NCBI RefSeq assembly: GCF_005405905.1
Contig: NZ_BJHU01000013.1
Location: 62,001 to 126,000 of the forward strand
Direction: 5' to 3'
DNA: 64,000 bases
Source: Acidovorax sp. NB1
Lineage (GTDB): Bacteria; Pseudomonadota; Gammaproteobacteria; Burkholderiales; Burkholderiaceae_C
Shown here: positions 35,648 through 44,760 of the stretch, one piece after another
How positions within the stretch are numbered: the stretch's first letter is position 1
Layout: each line of letters starts with the position of its first letter
Translations under genes and position numbers: made by a program
The notes under the pieces: model-generated
The model's database searches: none
What the model saw: the letters and a program-made list of their open reading frames with translations, nothing else
Told to the model about the DNA's origin: nothing

Positions 35648-38600
35648 TCAAAAACTCGAATAGGACTGGACGGGGCGTGGGCGGTTTTCCAGCGGCGCCA
35701 GCACCGGGTCAAAGCGGTAGCGGCCATACACCATGAGATTGGTGGGCGCGTAGTAGGCGGAGCGGTCCAGCTCCAGCTGGGCTCCGAGCGAAAGATTGCG
35801 TGTGACCTGGTACTCCAGCACGCCCCGGAACGACCGGCCAAACCCCGAGCCTGAACTGCCTGGATACACCGGCACATTGCCGCTTTCCGCCAGGCGCGTA
35901 CGCGCCAAAGCCTGCAGCAGCGCGCTCTGGGGGAAATAGTCGCTGTCGGCGCTGCTGCTGCGCGATACCGATACCGAACCCCGCGCCAGCCAGGTGAGGG
36001 CACCGCTGCGACCACTCCATTCCACAGGCAGCGCAATCGATGCGTAGCTGCGTGGACTGTAGTAGCCGCCGTGGCCGAAGCTGTACTCCGACAGGTCTTT
36101 GCCGTAGTGCCACGCCGAGAACGTTACGCCCATGTTGACCAGGCTGTGGCTGCCGCGCCAGATGTCGCGGTCCACGGCCACACGCAGTTGGGCGCGGGTG
36201 TTGTTTTCCACGTTCTTTCCGGTGAGGGCCGCGAGGTTCAGGGCCACCGAGCTGCTGTAGGGACCGAAGTCGGTGGACAGGCGCGCGGCGGCACCCGTGG
36301 CCACGACTCCACCCCAGATCTCACCGGACACCGGGTCGCGGGCACCTGCATAGGACAGCAGGCTGCCTGTGATGGGTCGCCGGAAGGCTTCGAGCTTGTA
36401 GCTGTAGCGGCCCAGATTGCCAGTTTGGGCCAGTCCCCCCACCACATTGGTCACCGGGAAGCCAACTCCAGTGGTGCCGATGTCCCATTGAACATCGTCG
36501 CCCACAAAACCGAAGCCCAGGTTGGTGCCCGAGCCACGCTGGCGGCGGTAGGGCAGGGGCGAGCCCGGGGGCAGAGCGGCCATCTGGCCAAAGTCCAGCA
36601 GGTCCGAGCCGTCGGCAGGCAAGTCGCCAGCATTGAGCTTGACCCGATCCACATGCAAAAAATAATGGCCGTCGTAGCCACGTGGCATCCAGGCGACGAG
36701 GGGGCGTTCCCAGCCCCGCAGACTGGAAATGCCCTCGGTGGAGTTCTTGCGCAGACCGGTGTGTGCGGCCTCGATCCATACCTGTCGCCGAGCCTCGATG
36801 GCATCGATTTCGCCCTGAATCTTGGCCACCACCACTGGATCCACGGGCAGCGAAAGCATGTAGCTCTTTTGCAGCGCCAGTGGGGACTCGCTATCCATCG
36901 CCTCGGTGGGCGTGGGTTCGGCGGTGGCAGGGGAGGCACCACGTGTCTCCAGCATCAAAGCGCTGCGGAAGAACACCAGCGCCTGAGCATAGTTGCGGCT
37001 GGCGCGCTCCAGCCGCGCTGCATGCAGCAGGACGTCGCTGTCCTGCGGAAAAGCCAGCAGCAAACGTGTGGAAAGGGCGCGGGCCTCTTCCATGCGGCCT
37101 GCGCGTTGCCAGATGCGCAGCAGCGCCAGCTGCTGGCTGGCGTTATCGGAGGGCAGATGGTCTTGCAGCCACAAGGCGTGCTCGGTGGTGCCGCGTGCAT
37201 CGCCCAGGCGAGACAGCGCATCTGCCAGGGCCATGCGCAGGTCCAGGCCATCGGGCTGCGCTTGGACCAGCGGCGCAAGCAGCCCGGCTGCGTCGGCATA
37301 CTCACCCGCAGCCATCAGCAGGCGGGCCTGCGTCTGTGCACGCTGTTGGGCCGCACTGGGAGAGGCTGCAGTGGCTGGCAGCTGCAGGGGTTGGCGCGCC
37401 ATGCGCACGGCCTCGCGGAGGTTGCCAGACTGGCGCTGTTGTTCGATGAGCCGCTCGCGGTGGGCGGTGTAGAGGGCCACGAGGCGCGCTTCTTGTTCGA
37501 TGCTCCAGCCCGGTGATTGCAATAGTCGGGTCAGGTGTTCGGCCAGTGTTGCATCGTCCTGCGCGCGGTTGAGCAACTGGGCATGGTCGAGCTGCGCCTG
37601 CAGCTCCATGCGGGACACTCGGGCTGCCAAGCGGTTGAAGACAGCCACCCCTTGCTGGGGCTGCGCCCGGCGGAACCAGGCATTGGCCACGGTGTAGAGC
37701 AGCTCGGCATCGTTGCCTGCGGTTTGCTCGGCCTGGGCGAGTAGGGCCCGTGCCTCGGCGGGCTGGCCGCTGGCGGTGGCCTGCGCCACCAGCGACTTGA
37801 CGGTGGCACGCTGGGTCAGCGCCTGCATCGATTCGGTGCGGTCGCCGGATGGAATCTGCGCCAGATCGGCCAACGCCCCTCGGTCGTCATCCACCGCAGA
37901 GCGGATCAATGCCCGCGCGTACAGCATGGAACTGCGGTCCGTTCCCGGTGGCGTGGCTGCGGAGCGCGCCATGCCCTCGTCCATGACATTGAGTGCTTCC
38001 TTGGGCAGGTTCAGCCGCAGGTACAACCGTGCCAGGCGATGCCGCACCCAGGCGTCGCCAGGGGTCAGTACCACGGCGGATTCGAGGGCGCGCAACGCAG
38101 CGCTGAGACGCTGGGCCTGCAGGTGCTCGTCGGCCTGGGCCACCAAGATGTCGGCCTGCGTGCCAGCCAGCTTTTCTCCCAGGGCTGTGTCACGGGTGGT
38201 GGCCTCGGTCAGCAAGGCCAGTGCTTTGGCCGATCGTTGGGTGCGGGCATACAGGCCAGCCAGCCCCTTGATGGCAGCGCTGCTGCTGGCTTCATGCCGC
38301 AAAGCGTCCAGATACAGGTTTTCGGCCAGCGCATGGTCACCTTGCAGGTCGCGGATGCTGGCCAGCGTGGTCAGTGCCTCTGCGCTGCTGGGTTGCAGGG
38401 CCAACGCCCGTTCCGCGAGGCTCGCTGCCGTGGACAGCTCGTTCTTCTCGATGGCCCGATCAGCCTGCCGCAGAAAGCCCCAGAACCGGGCTGTCTCCTG
38501 CAGCTCTTTCCATTTGCCCTGGCGGGTCAGCCCATAGGCCTGGCCAAAAAGTTCCTGCGCCTGGGCATGTTCGCCCTGGCGCAGGCGAATGAGCCCGAGG

Positions 38601-39568
38601 TTGCCCAGGCTGTCTCCGTCGCTGGGGCGCAATGCCAGTGCGGCCTGCAGCTGTTCTTCTGCCAACTCGGTGTTGCCCTGGTCCAGGGCTGTCCGTGCAG
38701 CATTGCGTGCCAGGTTGGCGGGGTCGCGGGCAGCTCGGGCAGCCCGCTCCGCGGCCTGTTGCATGGCGGCCAGGCGGTCTTCCATCGCCTGGTCGCCGGG
38801 GTAACGCTGCAGGAAGGCGCGTACGCGGGGCAGGTTGGCGGAGGTGTTGGCCAGCCGGTCCATGGCACGGCGCCACAGGTCCTGCAATTGCTGGGCGTTG
38901 ATGTCGGGTTGCTTGGCCAGCGATTCGATTTCCTGTACCACGGTGGTGGGGTTCTCTCCCTGGTACATGCGCATTTCGAGCTGCGCCAGGCGGTAGCGCG
39001 ATTCCCCGGTTTCCTGGTACAGCTTGCCCAGCTGGCGCTGTGAGTCTGCATTGCGTTTGGTGCTGGACCCGAGGATCTGGTGGTACTCCAACGCCAGCCC
39101 ACCCAGGGTGGGAGGGCCTTGGGGGAACAGCTCACGTGCCAGGTCGGCAGCCTCGGCCTTGCGGCCCGCGCGCGCCATGAGGCGCATTTGCGAAAGCTTC
39201 TCGCGGTCGCTGCCATAAACCCGCACGAGGGTTTCCAGCTCCTGGGTCACGGGATGGCCAGGATGGCGCGCACGCAAGGTGTCGAGGACGCGCTTGGCGT
39301 CGTCCATCTTTTTCTCGCGCAGTGCAAGGTCACCGAGCACACCCAGTCCCTGCGGAGAGTAAGGGTCCATGGCCAGCACCTTGTCAACCAGCTGGCGGGC
39401 CATGTCAGGGCGGTTCTTGGAGGCCCACATGCGCGCACCGCTGAGCAGTTCGGCTTCGACGGCCGACGGCGTGCTGGCGTGCACCCCCTGGGCAGGGGGA
39501 AGGCAGGCTGCTGCCAGCAGGGTGATGGAGGGCAACCAATAGCGGGAGCGGCGGGGGGCTCGGGTCAC
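35648..39568 (-). CDS. bcsC: Cellulose outer-membrane export protein BcsC
   Basis: A 1306-residue protein. A signal peptide (hydrophobic YWLPSITLLAAACLPPAQG) precedes a very long periplasmic TPR superhelix spanning roughly residues 40-950, and a C-terminal beta-barrel of about 330 residues with alternating strands ending in Phe (QSYSSF), as outer-membrane proteins do. The TPR part should bridge the synthase and the barrel through the peptidoglycan. The start is a GTG at 39568 that overlaps the bcsZ stop as GTGA; no ATG is available nearby in frame. Slightly longer than E. coli BcsC. Confidence 0.93.
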   Translation of the reverse strand: MTRAPRRSRYWLPSITLLAAACLPPAQGVHASTPSAVEAELLSGARMWASKNRPDMARQLVDKVLAMDPYSPQGLGVLGDLALREKKMDDAKRVLDTLRARHPGHPVTQELETLVRVYGSDREKLSQMRLMARAGRKAEAADLARELFPQGPPTLGGLALEYHQILGSSTKRNADSQRQLGKLYQETGESRYRLAQLEMRMYQGENPTTVVQEIESLAKQPDINAQQLQDLWRRAMDRLANTSANLPRVRAFLQRYPGDQAMEDRLAAMQQAAERAARAARDPANLARNAARTALDQGNTELAEEQLQAALALRPSDGDSLGNLGLIRLRQGEHAQAQELFGQAYGLTRQGKWKELQETARFWGFLRQADRAIEKNELSTAASLAERALALQPSSAEALTTLASIRDLQGDHALAENLYLDALRHEASSSAAIKGLAGLYARTQRSAKALALLTEATTRDTALGEKLAGTQADILVAQADEHLQAQRLSAALRALESAVVLTPGDAWVRHRLARLYLRLNLPKEALNVMDEGMARSAATPPGTDRSSMLYARALIRSAVDDDRGALADLAQIPSGDRTESMQALTQRATVKSLVAQATASGQPAEARALLAQAEQTAGNDAELLYTVANAWFRRAQPQQGVAVFNRLAARVSRMELQAQLDHAQLLNRAQDDATLAEHLTRLLQSPGWSIEQEARLVALYTAHRERLIEQQRQSGNLREAVRMARQPLQLPATAASPSAAQQRAQTQARLLMAAGEYADAAGLLAPLVQAQPDGLDLRMALADALSRLGDARGTTEHALWLQDHLPSDNASQQLALLRIWQRAGRMEEARALSTRLLLAFPQDSDVLLHAARLERASRNYAQALVFFRSALMLETRGASPATAEPTPTEAMDSESPLALQKSYMLSLPVDPVVVAKIQGEIDAIEARRQVWIEAAHTGLRKNSTEGISSLRGWERPLVAWMPRGYDGHYFLHVDRVKLNAGDLPADGSDLLDFGQMAALPPGSPLPYRRQRGSGTNLGFGFVGDDVQWDIGTTGVGFPVTNVVGGLAQTGNLGRYSYKLEAFRRPITGSLLSYAGARDPVSGEIWGGVVATGAAARLSTDFGPYSSSVALNLAALTGKNVENNTRAQLRVAVDRDIWRGSHSLVNMGVTFSAWHYGKDLSEYSFGHGGYYSPRSYASIALPVEWSGRSGALTWLARGSVSVSRSSSADSDYFPQSALLQALARTRLAESGNVPVYPGSSGSGFGRSFRGVLEYQVTRNLSLGAQLELDRSAYYAPTNLMVYGRYRFDPVLAPLENRPRPVQSYSSF

Positions 39569-40716
39569 GGCTTCCACCGCGCCATGAGCTGGCCTGCCGC
39601 CGTAAAGCGGTACTGTCCGTCGAATGCACCCTGGCCGAACAGGGCCAGTACTTGTTCGTAGTAAGCCTTGGGCCGCAGGGGGCGTGCTTCCAGGCGCATG
39701 CGCTGCGATTGCAGCGCCTTGTCGTCGCCCGCCGCGCGCAGAAAAGGCAGCAGGGCCACCGAGAAACCCGAGGGCGCAGGGCCTGAAGCCTGCCCGGTCA
39801 GGATGTCGATCGACTCGGGGGGGTAGCCCTGGTCGCGCACGTAGCGGGCCATGGGAGCCAGGGTGTCGAGCAGCACCTTGCGGCCCGGGGCTTCGGCATG
39901 CATCACACCCGCCCAGAGGTAGACGCGGATGGCGTTGTAGGTGCCTTGCCCCTTCTCTTTGCCCTCGGTATCGACCAGAAAGCCCTGCTTGGCGTCGTAC
40001 ACCGTCCAGTCGGCGGTAAACCCCTTGGGCGAGGAGCCCTGAATCACCTTGATCGAGCTGTCCACCAGCTTCTTCCACTGCGGGTCCAGATCGCTGGCGG
40101 CCAGCCAGTGCATCAGGTGCATGGGCATGTAGCTTGCGTTCAGGCGCCAGCGGCCATTGGGCTGCACAAAGCCCTTGGGGGCAGGAAGCAGCGTAGGGCC
40201 CAGGCCCGGGATGTCGGCGGTTTCCTCGCGCAGCACCCGTGCGGCCAGCAGGGCTGCGAGTGCGCGGTAACTGCGCTCGTTCCACAGTCGGCCGGCCTCG
40301 CCCAGTGCGTAGGCGATCCACAGGTCGGCATCTGAGGCCGCGTTGCTGTCGATCACGCCCCAGTTGCCGTCGGGGCGCTTACCCCAGAGCCATGCGGGAA
40401 GGCGCGCGGTCATGTCGCCATCACAAAGGTTGTTTTCGGTCCAGCGCAGCAGCTTGTCGAACATGGGCCGGTCGTTGGCCACAAGAGCAAAGAAGAGTGC
40501 GTAGGCCTGGCCTTCCGAATAGGTTTGCCCCCCTCCATCATCGTCGGACACCACACGGCCGCCCTCGTTGATGAACTGGACCTTGAACGTGTCCCAGGCG
40601 GGCCAGGCGGAGCGGCCTGTGCTGGTGGGTTGGGCTTGTGCTCCCGCGAGGCAGGACAGGAGGGCGGCACCGGCGCCTGCTTGCAGGGCCGTGCGGCGGC
40701 GGATGGAATCAGTCAT
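39565..40716 (-). CDS. bcsZ: Periplasmic endoglucanase BcsZ (GH8) with Asn at the catalytic-base position
   Basis: A 383-residue GH8 protein with a twin-arginine-like or Sec signal (IRRRTALQAGAGAALLSCLAGAQA). The acid Glu68 lies in TYSEGQAY and SNAASDADLW is conserved. At the position of the E. coli base Asp243 (motif YDAIRVY) this protein reads YNAIRVYLW, Asn261, codon AAC at 39934-39936. Either another carboxylate serves as base or cellulase activity is reduced. BcsZ normally trims cellulose during export. The start at 40716 overlaps the bcsB end by 8 bases, and its stop overlaps bcsC. The length is close to the family norm. Confidence 0.92.
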   Translation of the reverse strand: MTDSIRRRTALQAGAGAALLSCLAGAQAQPTSTGRSAWPAWDTFKVQFINEGGRVVSDDDGGGQTYSEGQAYALFFALVANDRPMFDKLLRWTENNLCDGDMTARLPAWLWGKRPDGNWGVIDSNAASDADLWIAYALGEAGRLWNERSYRALAALLAARVLREETADIPGLGPTLLPAPKGFVQPNGRWRLNASYMPMHLMHWLAASDLDPQWKKLVDSSIKVIQGSSPKGFTADWTVYDAKQGFLVDTEGKEKGQGTYNAIRVYLWAGVMHAEAPGRKVLLDTLAPMARYVRDQGYPPESIDILTGQASGPAPSGFSVALLPFLRAAGDDKALQSQRMRLEARPLRPKAYYEQVLALFGQGAFDGQYRFTAAGQLMARWKP

Positions 40717-43093
40717 GGTGTGCAGCCAATCTGCGCCGTGCCATGCTGCGCAGCGCGGCATAAACAATGAAAGTCAGCAGCAGGCCGGTACCAATGCCCA
40801 CCAGGGCCAGCAGCAGCGGATGGCTGTGCATGTGGAACCACAGGCGCTGCCACCAGGGCAGGTCACCCACGTAGTACACGGGCTTAATGCGGAAGCTTTC
40901 GATGGCATCCCCGCGCATCAGGCCCAGGTCGCCACGCAGGCTCTTGATTTTGCCCGCGTCGTTCAGGCCCAGGCTCAGCAGGGACATGGCGTCTTTGTCA
41001 GTGGCCGTGAGGGCCACCACCGTGCGCCCGCTGCTCAGGGGTGACTCAAATCCCGTGACAGCTGCCAGCGGGCCCTTGCCCTGCAGGATGGCCTGGCCGC
41101 CCGAGGCCGACAGGCGCTGGTGGGGTTCGAGGTTGAAGAGGTCAATGAAAGAACCCATCGCGCGCTCCAGCGGCTGCACTGAACGGGCTCCCGCCGCAAG
41201 CAGGGCCGGCAAGTGGCTTTTCCACTTTTCGAGCAGGCCATCGCTGTCACCCTGTGAGATCACAAGGATGTCGGTATCGGCCGCCTTGTCGGCCTCGGCT
41301 GCGTGCAGCAGTGTGAAGCGCGTGCCAGGGTAGCCGGTAGAGGCGCTCATGCGGCCCATGGCCGTGAGGAACACTTCCACATCGGCGGGGGTGGGCTGGT
41401 TGGGCAGGATGACGGAGGTTTGCGCCAGATCGGCCACCCGGGTGAAGGGGAAACCGCTGTTGGCATAGGCCGCCAGGTTGGGCATGGCCAGGTAGTGGCG
41501 GAAGGCCGTAAGGTCGATGGTGGACTGGGGGTCGATGGCGGCAAACAGCTCGGTGGGCGGGGCAGAGCGGCAGCGGCCCAGGTCGTTGGGTGGGATCTGG
41601 AAGGCGAACTGCAGCTGGTTGTCGCCGCCGATCATGAACGCCGGAATCTTCAAGTCCGAACGGGTCTGGGCACTGCCATCGTCGAACAGCGGCAGCATGA
41701 TGGTGCTCTTGCCGCTGGTGCGGTCCTCGCGCGACTGCAGCGGGTAGGACTGGATGAACTGGTTGTTGATCGAGATGTTCAGCGCGCCGTGGTCCGACAC
41801 GCTGTTGGGTGTGTAGCGGTAGGTCAGGTCCAGTGGCACGCCCTTGGCATTCCAGGTGAACAGGTCGGGCGCCATGCGTGTGTAGACGTTCACCGTGTCG
41901 TTGAGCACCGAGCCGCGCAATTGCAGGTCGCCCGCGCCGGAAACCAGTTCGGCCAGCTTCACGGGCCGCTCGGTCGTGATCCAGCGGGGGGCATCGTACG
42001 GTTTGGCCAGGGCCGGGTACTCCAGCGACTTGACCGCGATGCTCTGCCCGGAGAGCACCGCCTTGCCCAGGGCCAATGCGTCGGCCGCCATTTGCAGCTG
42101 GGCATCGTCCTTGCCCAGCACCAGCAGCAGCTTGGCTCCTGGCACATCGGGGTGGGGCACGACAGACAGCGTGGGGTCTTCCACAGGGGGCTGGTTCTGC
42201 AGGAAGGCCGGGCGGTTGTCGTTCGTGGCCAGTACCACGGCGTGTTGGCGTGGCAACTGGTTTTCGAACACCGGGAACTGGTTGCCACGGTAACCCGCCA
42301 GCATGCCGATCCAGCTGGCGATGGAGCCCGAGGCCTTGAGTGTTCCTTTGCTTGGCTTGTTGCCGTACACGAAGGGCAGGTTCACTGGCCGGTTGTCGCG
42401 CGGGTCGAAAAACGGAGCGGGTAGCAGTGCCAGGTCGTCGCGCAGAGGAATTTGACGCAGCGACAGCTCGATCTGGCTTTCGTTGCTGATCGTGGCCCAG
42501 AGGCTCGAATGGTTGGGTGTCTCGCATTCCATCGTGTAGTGGCCGATGAACTGGAAACGGAAGCGGTTGTAGTCGGTGAAGTAGCGCGGGTCGATGTTGA
42601 GCTCAACCGTTTGTGGTGTGCCCAGGCGCTCCTTGTCGAGCACCAGGGTTTGCAGTGTCTCGTCGTTGAGCATCACCTTGAGGTGCGAAAGCGCAGGGAT
42701 CAATGCAGGAGACAGGGTGAAAGTCAGGCGCAACCGGGCTGTCTCCACCGCTTCATCGCGCCGCACACCCACACCCACACTGGCTTCGCTGTCCACGCCA
42801 CGCAAGGCGATAGGGCGTGCCATGCCCAGGTCCTTGAGGCTGACCTTCCATTGCCGGGATGGCAGCGGCGGGAGCGTGGCCACTGCAGCTGCAATGGCAC
42901 CGGGCTCAGCTGACGCCGCCTTGTTGCGCGTCCCGTCGCGCTCTGGCCTGGCCTGTGCCCTCTCCTTGGTCGCTGCGTCACGTGACTTGGAGGGCTGTGC
43001 GTTGGCAACGGGGGCGGGCAGCGAGATCAGACCGACGGCGATCAATGCAAGCAGGATGGAGGGGGCGCCGGTTGTTTTTGGGCTGGATGTCAC
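40709..43093 (-). CDS. bcsB: Cellulose synthase regulatory subunit BcsB
   Basis: A 794-residue periplasmic protein anchored by one C-terminal helix (HPLLLALVGIGTGLLLTFIVYA). The signal peptide (LLALIAVGLISLPAPVANA) is followed by a proline- and charge-rich stretch and then two carbohydrate-binding/flavodoxin-like repeats, with RFRFQFIGHYTMECETPNHSSLW and LPRQHAVVLATND characteristic of the family. It guides the chain from BcsA across the periplasm. It is the first gene of the operon here and is separated from bcsA by bcsZ, C, E, F and Q. Confidence 0.93.
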   Translation of the reverse strand: MTSSPKTTGAPSILLALIAVGLISLPAPVANAQPSKSRDAATKERAQARPERDGTRNKAASAEPGAIAAAVATLPPLPSRQWKVSLKDLGMARPIALRGVDSEASVGVGVRRDEAVETARLRLTFTLSPALIPALSHLKVMLNDETLQTLVLDKERLGTPQTVELNIDPRYFTDYNRFRFQFIGHYTMECETPNHSSLWATISNESQIELSLRQIPLRDDLALLPAPFFDPRDNRPVNLPFVYGNKPSKGTLKASGSIASWIGMLAGYRGNQFPVFENQLPRQHAVVLATNDNRPAFLQNQPPVEDPTLSVVPHPDVPGAKLLLVLGKDDAQLQMAADALALGKAVLSGQSIAVKSLEYPALAKPYDAPRWITTERPVKLAELVSGAGDLQLRGSVLNDTVNVYTRMAPDLFTWNAKGVPLDLTYRYTPNSVSDHGALNISINNQFIQSYPLQSREDRTSGKSTIMLPLFDDGSAQTRSDLKIPAFMIGGDNQLQFAFQIPPNDLGRCRSAPPTELFAAIDPQSTIDLTAFRHYLAMPNLAAYANSGFPFTRVADLAQTSVILPNQPTPADVEVFLTAMGRMSASTGYPGTRFTLLHAAEADKAADTDILVISQGDSDGLLEKWKSHLPALLAAGARSVQPLERAMGSFIDLFNLEPHQRLSASGGQAILQGKGPLAAVTGFESPLSSGRTVVALTATDKDAMSLLSLGLNDAGKIKSLRGDLGLMRGDAIESFRIKPVYYVGDLPWWQRLWFHMHSHPLLLALVGIGTGLLLTFIVYAALRSMARRRLAAHHD

Positions 43094-43511
43094 GGTGTTC
43101 TGTGTGTCTCGTTCCGGGTGGGTGGGGCGTTGTGGGCCTATCTCACCGGTGTGTCAGGCGTTTGACAAAGTGTAGCCATACGTTTCTGCTGCAAATTGTG
43201 GGGAGACATTTGTTTGCAATTGCCGCAAAGCTTTGTTTGGCGCGTTCTTGCCATGGGTACGAGGCGGCGGCGCGCATGGATTCAAAGGTTGAAAAATAGC
43301 CGCCCGAACCCGCGCCACACGAGGCCGCAACCTTTTGCTGCGGCAGTGTGGAGAGCGGGGAGGTGGGCCGTCTCGGGGGAGACGCATTCGTTGCCGCCTG
43401 GGGAAGGCGGACACCAAGGCCGTGTGGCCCGGAGGTCAGAGCATGCACCTGCAGGTGTCCGGGCGGTGCGCGCGGACTGGCTGCGAGACTGGGGGCAGTC
43501 GTTCTGAAAAC
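43094..43511 (-). other. Upstream region of the bcs operon
   Basis: About 420 bases with no convincing gene; a 101-codon minus-strand frame here lacks a ribosome site and family resemblance. It holds the inverted repeat at 43209-43229 and a short hairpin GCCGCA/TGCGGC at 43323-43343. A clear sigma-70 promoter was not found by eye. Confidence 0.5.
43209..43229. promoter_or_regulatory. Inverted repeat, possible operator upstream of bcsB
   Basis: TTTG-N3-GCAATTGC-N4-CAAA-type symmetry around a CAATTG centre, about 115 bases before bcsB. The binding protein is unknown. Confidence 0.3.
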
Positions 43512-43544
43512 AAAAAAGCCTGCTACTTATAGGTAGCAGGCTTT
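43512..43544 (-). terminator. Intrinsic terminator of the tRNA-Lys gene
   Basis: AAAGCCTGCTAC / GTAGCAGGCTTT stem of 12 bp with a 6-base loop; read on the minus strand it ends in a T-run. It isolates the tRNA from the bcs operon. Confidence 0.9.
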
Positions 43545-43565
43545 ATGTGCCTTGCGGCTTAGATT

Positions 43566-43641
43566 TGGTGGGTCCTGAGTGACTCGAACACTCGACCTAC
43601 GGATTAAGAGTCCGCTGCTCTACCAACTGAGCTAAGAACCC
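43566..43641 (-). tRNA. tRNA-Lys (anticodon CTT)
   Basis: A 76-nt cloverleaf on the minus strand. The acceptor GGGTTCT pairs with AGGACCC, followed by ACCA with CCA encoded. The D-arm has AGCTCAGTTGGTAGAGC, the anticodon stem GCGGA/TCCGT encloses CTCTTAA (anticodon CTT, reading AAG), and the T-arm has GTTCGAGTC. Promoter and terminator are both visible, so it is an independent transcription unit. Confidence 0.96.
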
Positions 43642-43682
43642 AAATCTTTTTAAAATTTGTCTGCGTTGCTGCAGAGCCTCGA

Positions 43683-43712
43683 ATTATGCACTAATTTTTT
43701 GGCTCTTGGCAA
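43683..43712 (-). promoter_or_regulatory. Promoter of the tRNA-Lys gene
   Basis: TTGCCA (43712-43707), 18-base spacer, CATAAT (43688-43683), ending 41 bases before the mature 5' end. Confidence 0.7.
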
Positions 43713-43728
43713 GTCGCGCCAAAAAATT

Positions 43729-44613
43729 TCACGGCATCGCGTTGCGGCTGGCGAGTTCGACGAAGAGACCGCTGTGGTCCAGATCGCCCAGGCCATGCTC
43801 GACACCGTCGGCATAGAGCGCCTCGAACAGTGCGGTGATGGGGGCATCGAAGCCTGTCTCGTGGGCCGTGGCCATGGCGTTGCGCATGTCCTTGAGCTGT
43901 ACGGCCATGCGGCCCCGGGGGGCGAAGTCGCGCTCCACCATGCGCTGGCCATGCAACTGCAGGATGCGGCTGTCGGCAAAGCCGCCGCTGATGGCCTCAC
44001 GGACCTTGGCCATATCGGCCCCGCCTTTGGCTGCAAACAGCAGCGCCTCGGCCACGGCGCCAATCGTGATGCCCACGATCATCTGGTTGGCCAGTTTGGC
44101 CAGTTGCCCCGCACCATGGGGGCCCACATGGGTGGCACGACCCAGGGGAGTGAACACTGCCCGGGCCCGCTGGAAGTCTTCGGGGCGGCCGCCCACCATG
44201 ATGGCCAGGGTGCCCGCTTCGGCACCCACGGTGCCGCCGGAGACCGGGGCATCCAGGTGCGCCACACCCAACTCCCCCAGGCGCGCGGCATGGTCGCGCG
44301 CTTCGCTGGGCTGGATGGAGGCCATGTCGATGAACAGGCTGCCTTTGCGCATGGCCCGGGCAGCGCCCAGGTCAAACAGCACCTGGCCGACCACGGGGCC
44401 GTTTTCGAGCAGGCTGATCACGATGTCGGCGCCTTGTACTGCTTCAGCCGGGGTATTGAGCACGGCGATGCCGTGGGAGGCCAGGGGTTCGGCCTTGGCG
44501 CGAGTGCGGTTCCAGGCCCGCACCTGGTGGCCCGCTTCGCTCAGGCGGCGGGCCATGGGCAGTCCCATCATGCCAATGCCGAGAACGGCGATGTGCAGGG
44601 GTGTAGTGGTCAT
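43729..44613 (-). CDS. NAD(P)-dependent beta-hydroxyacid dehydrogenase family protein
   Basis: A 294-residue oxidoreductase of the 3-hydroxyisobutyrate / tartronate semialdehyde reductase family. The Rossmann motif IAVLGIGMMGLPMARRLSEAG is at residues 8-28. The substrate-binding DAPVSGGTVGAEAGTLAIMVGG is near residue 121, and the catalytic lysine lies in GQLAKLANQMIVG. All three family signatures are intact, but the substrate cannot be named. It is divergent from the alpha/beta hydrolase gene. Confidence 0.9.
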   Translation of the reverse strand: MTTTPLHIAVLGIGMMGLPMARRLSEAGHQVRAWNRTRAKAEPLASHGIAVLNTPAEAVQGADIVISLLENGPVVGQVLFDLGAARAMRKGSLFIDMASIQPSEARDHAARLGELGVAHLDAPVSGGTVGAEAGTLAIMVGGRPEDFQRARAVFTPLGRATHVGPHGAGQLAKLANQMIVGITIGAVAEALLFAAKGGADMAKVREAISGGFADSRILQLHGQRMVERDFAPRGRMAVQLKDMRNAMATAHETGFDAPITALFEALYADGVEHGLGDLDHSGLFVELASRNAMP

Positions 44614-44760
44614 GGCGTGCTTCTTTTTTGCTGGGATAAAAAGATGTCTCTGCTGCCATCATGTGCCTTTTTGGTGCATCAGCCTGTCACGGAGCTTGCA
44701 GCCTGGGGCGAATGCAAAGATGATGACCCAAGCTGCTTTTGCCCCAAGGAGACACAGCCC

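Noticed and set aside
43143-43448. A 101-codon minus-strand frame upstream of bcsB, considered as BcsR or another small bcs gene
   Set aside because: No ribosome binding site, no resemblance to BcsR or BcsP, composition like random GC-rich DNA.
43566-43641. tRNA-Lys as an integration site for a genomic island carrying bcs
   Set aside because: No integrase, no direct repeat of the tRNA 3' end was seen near 28.5-43.5 kb, so island insertion is unsupported.
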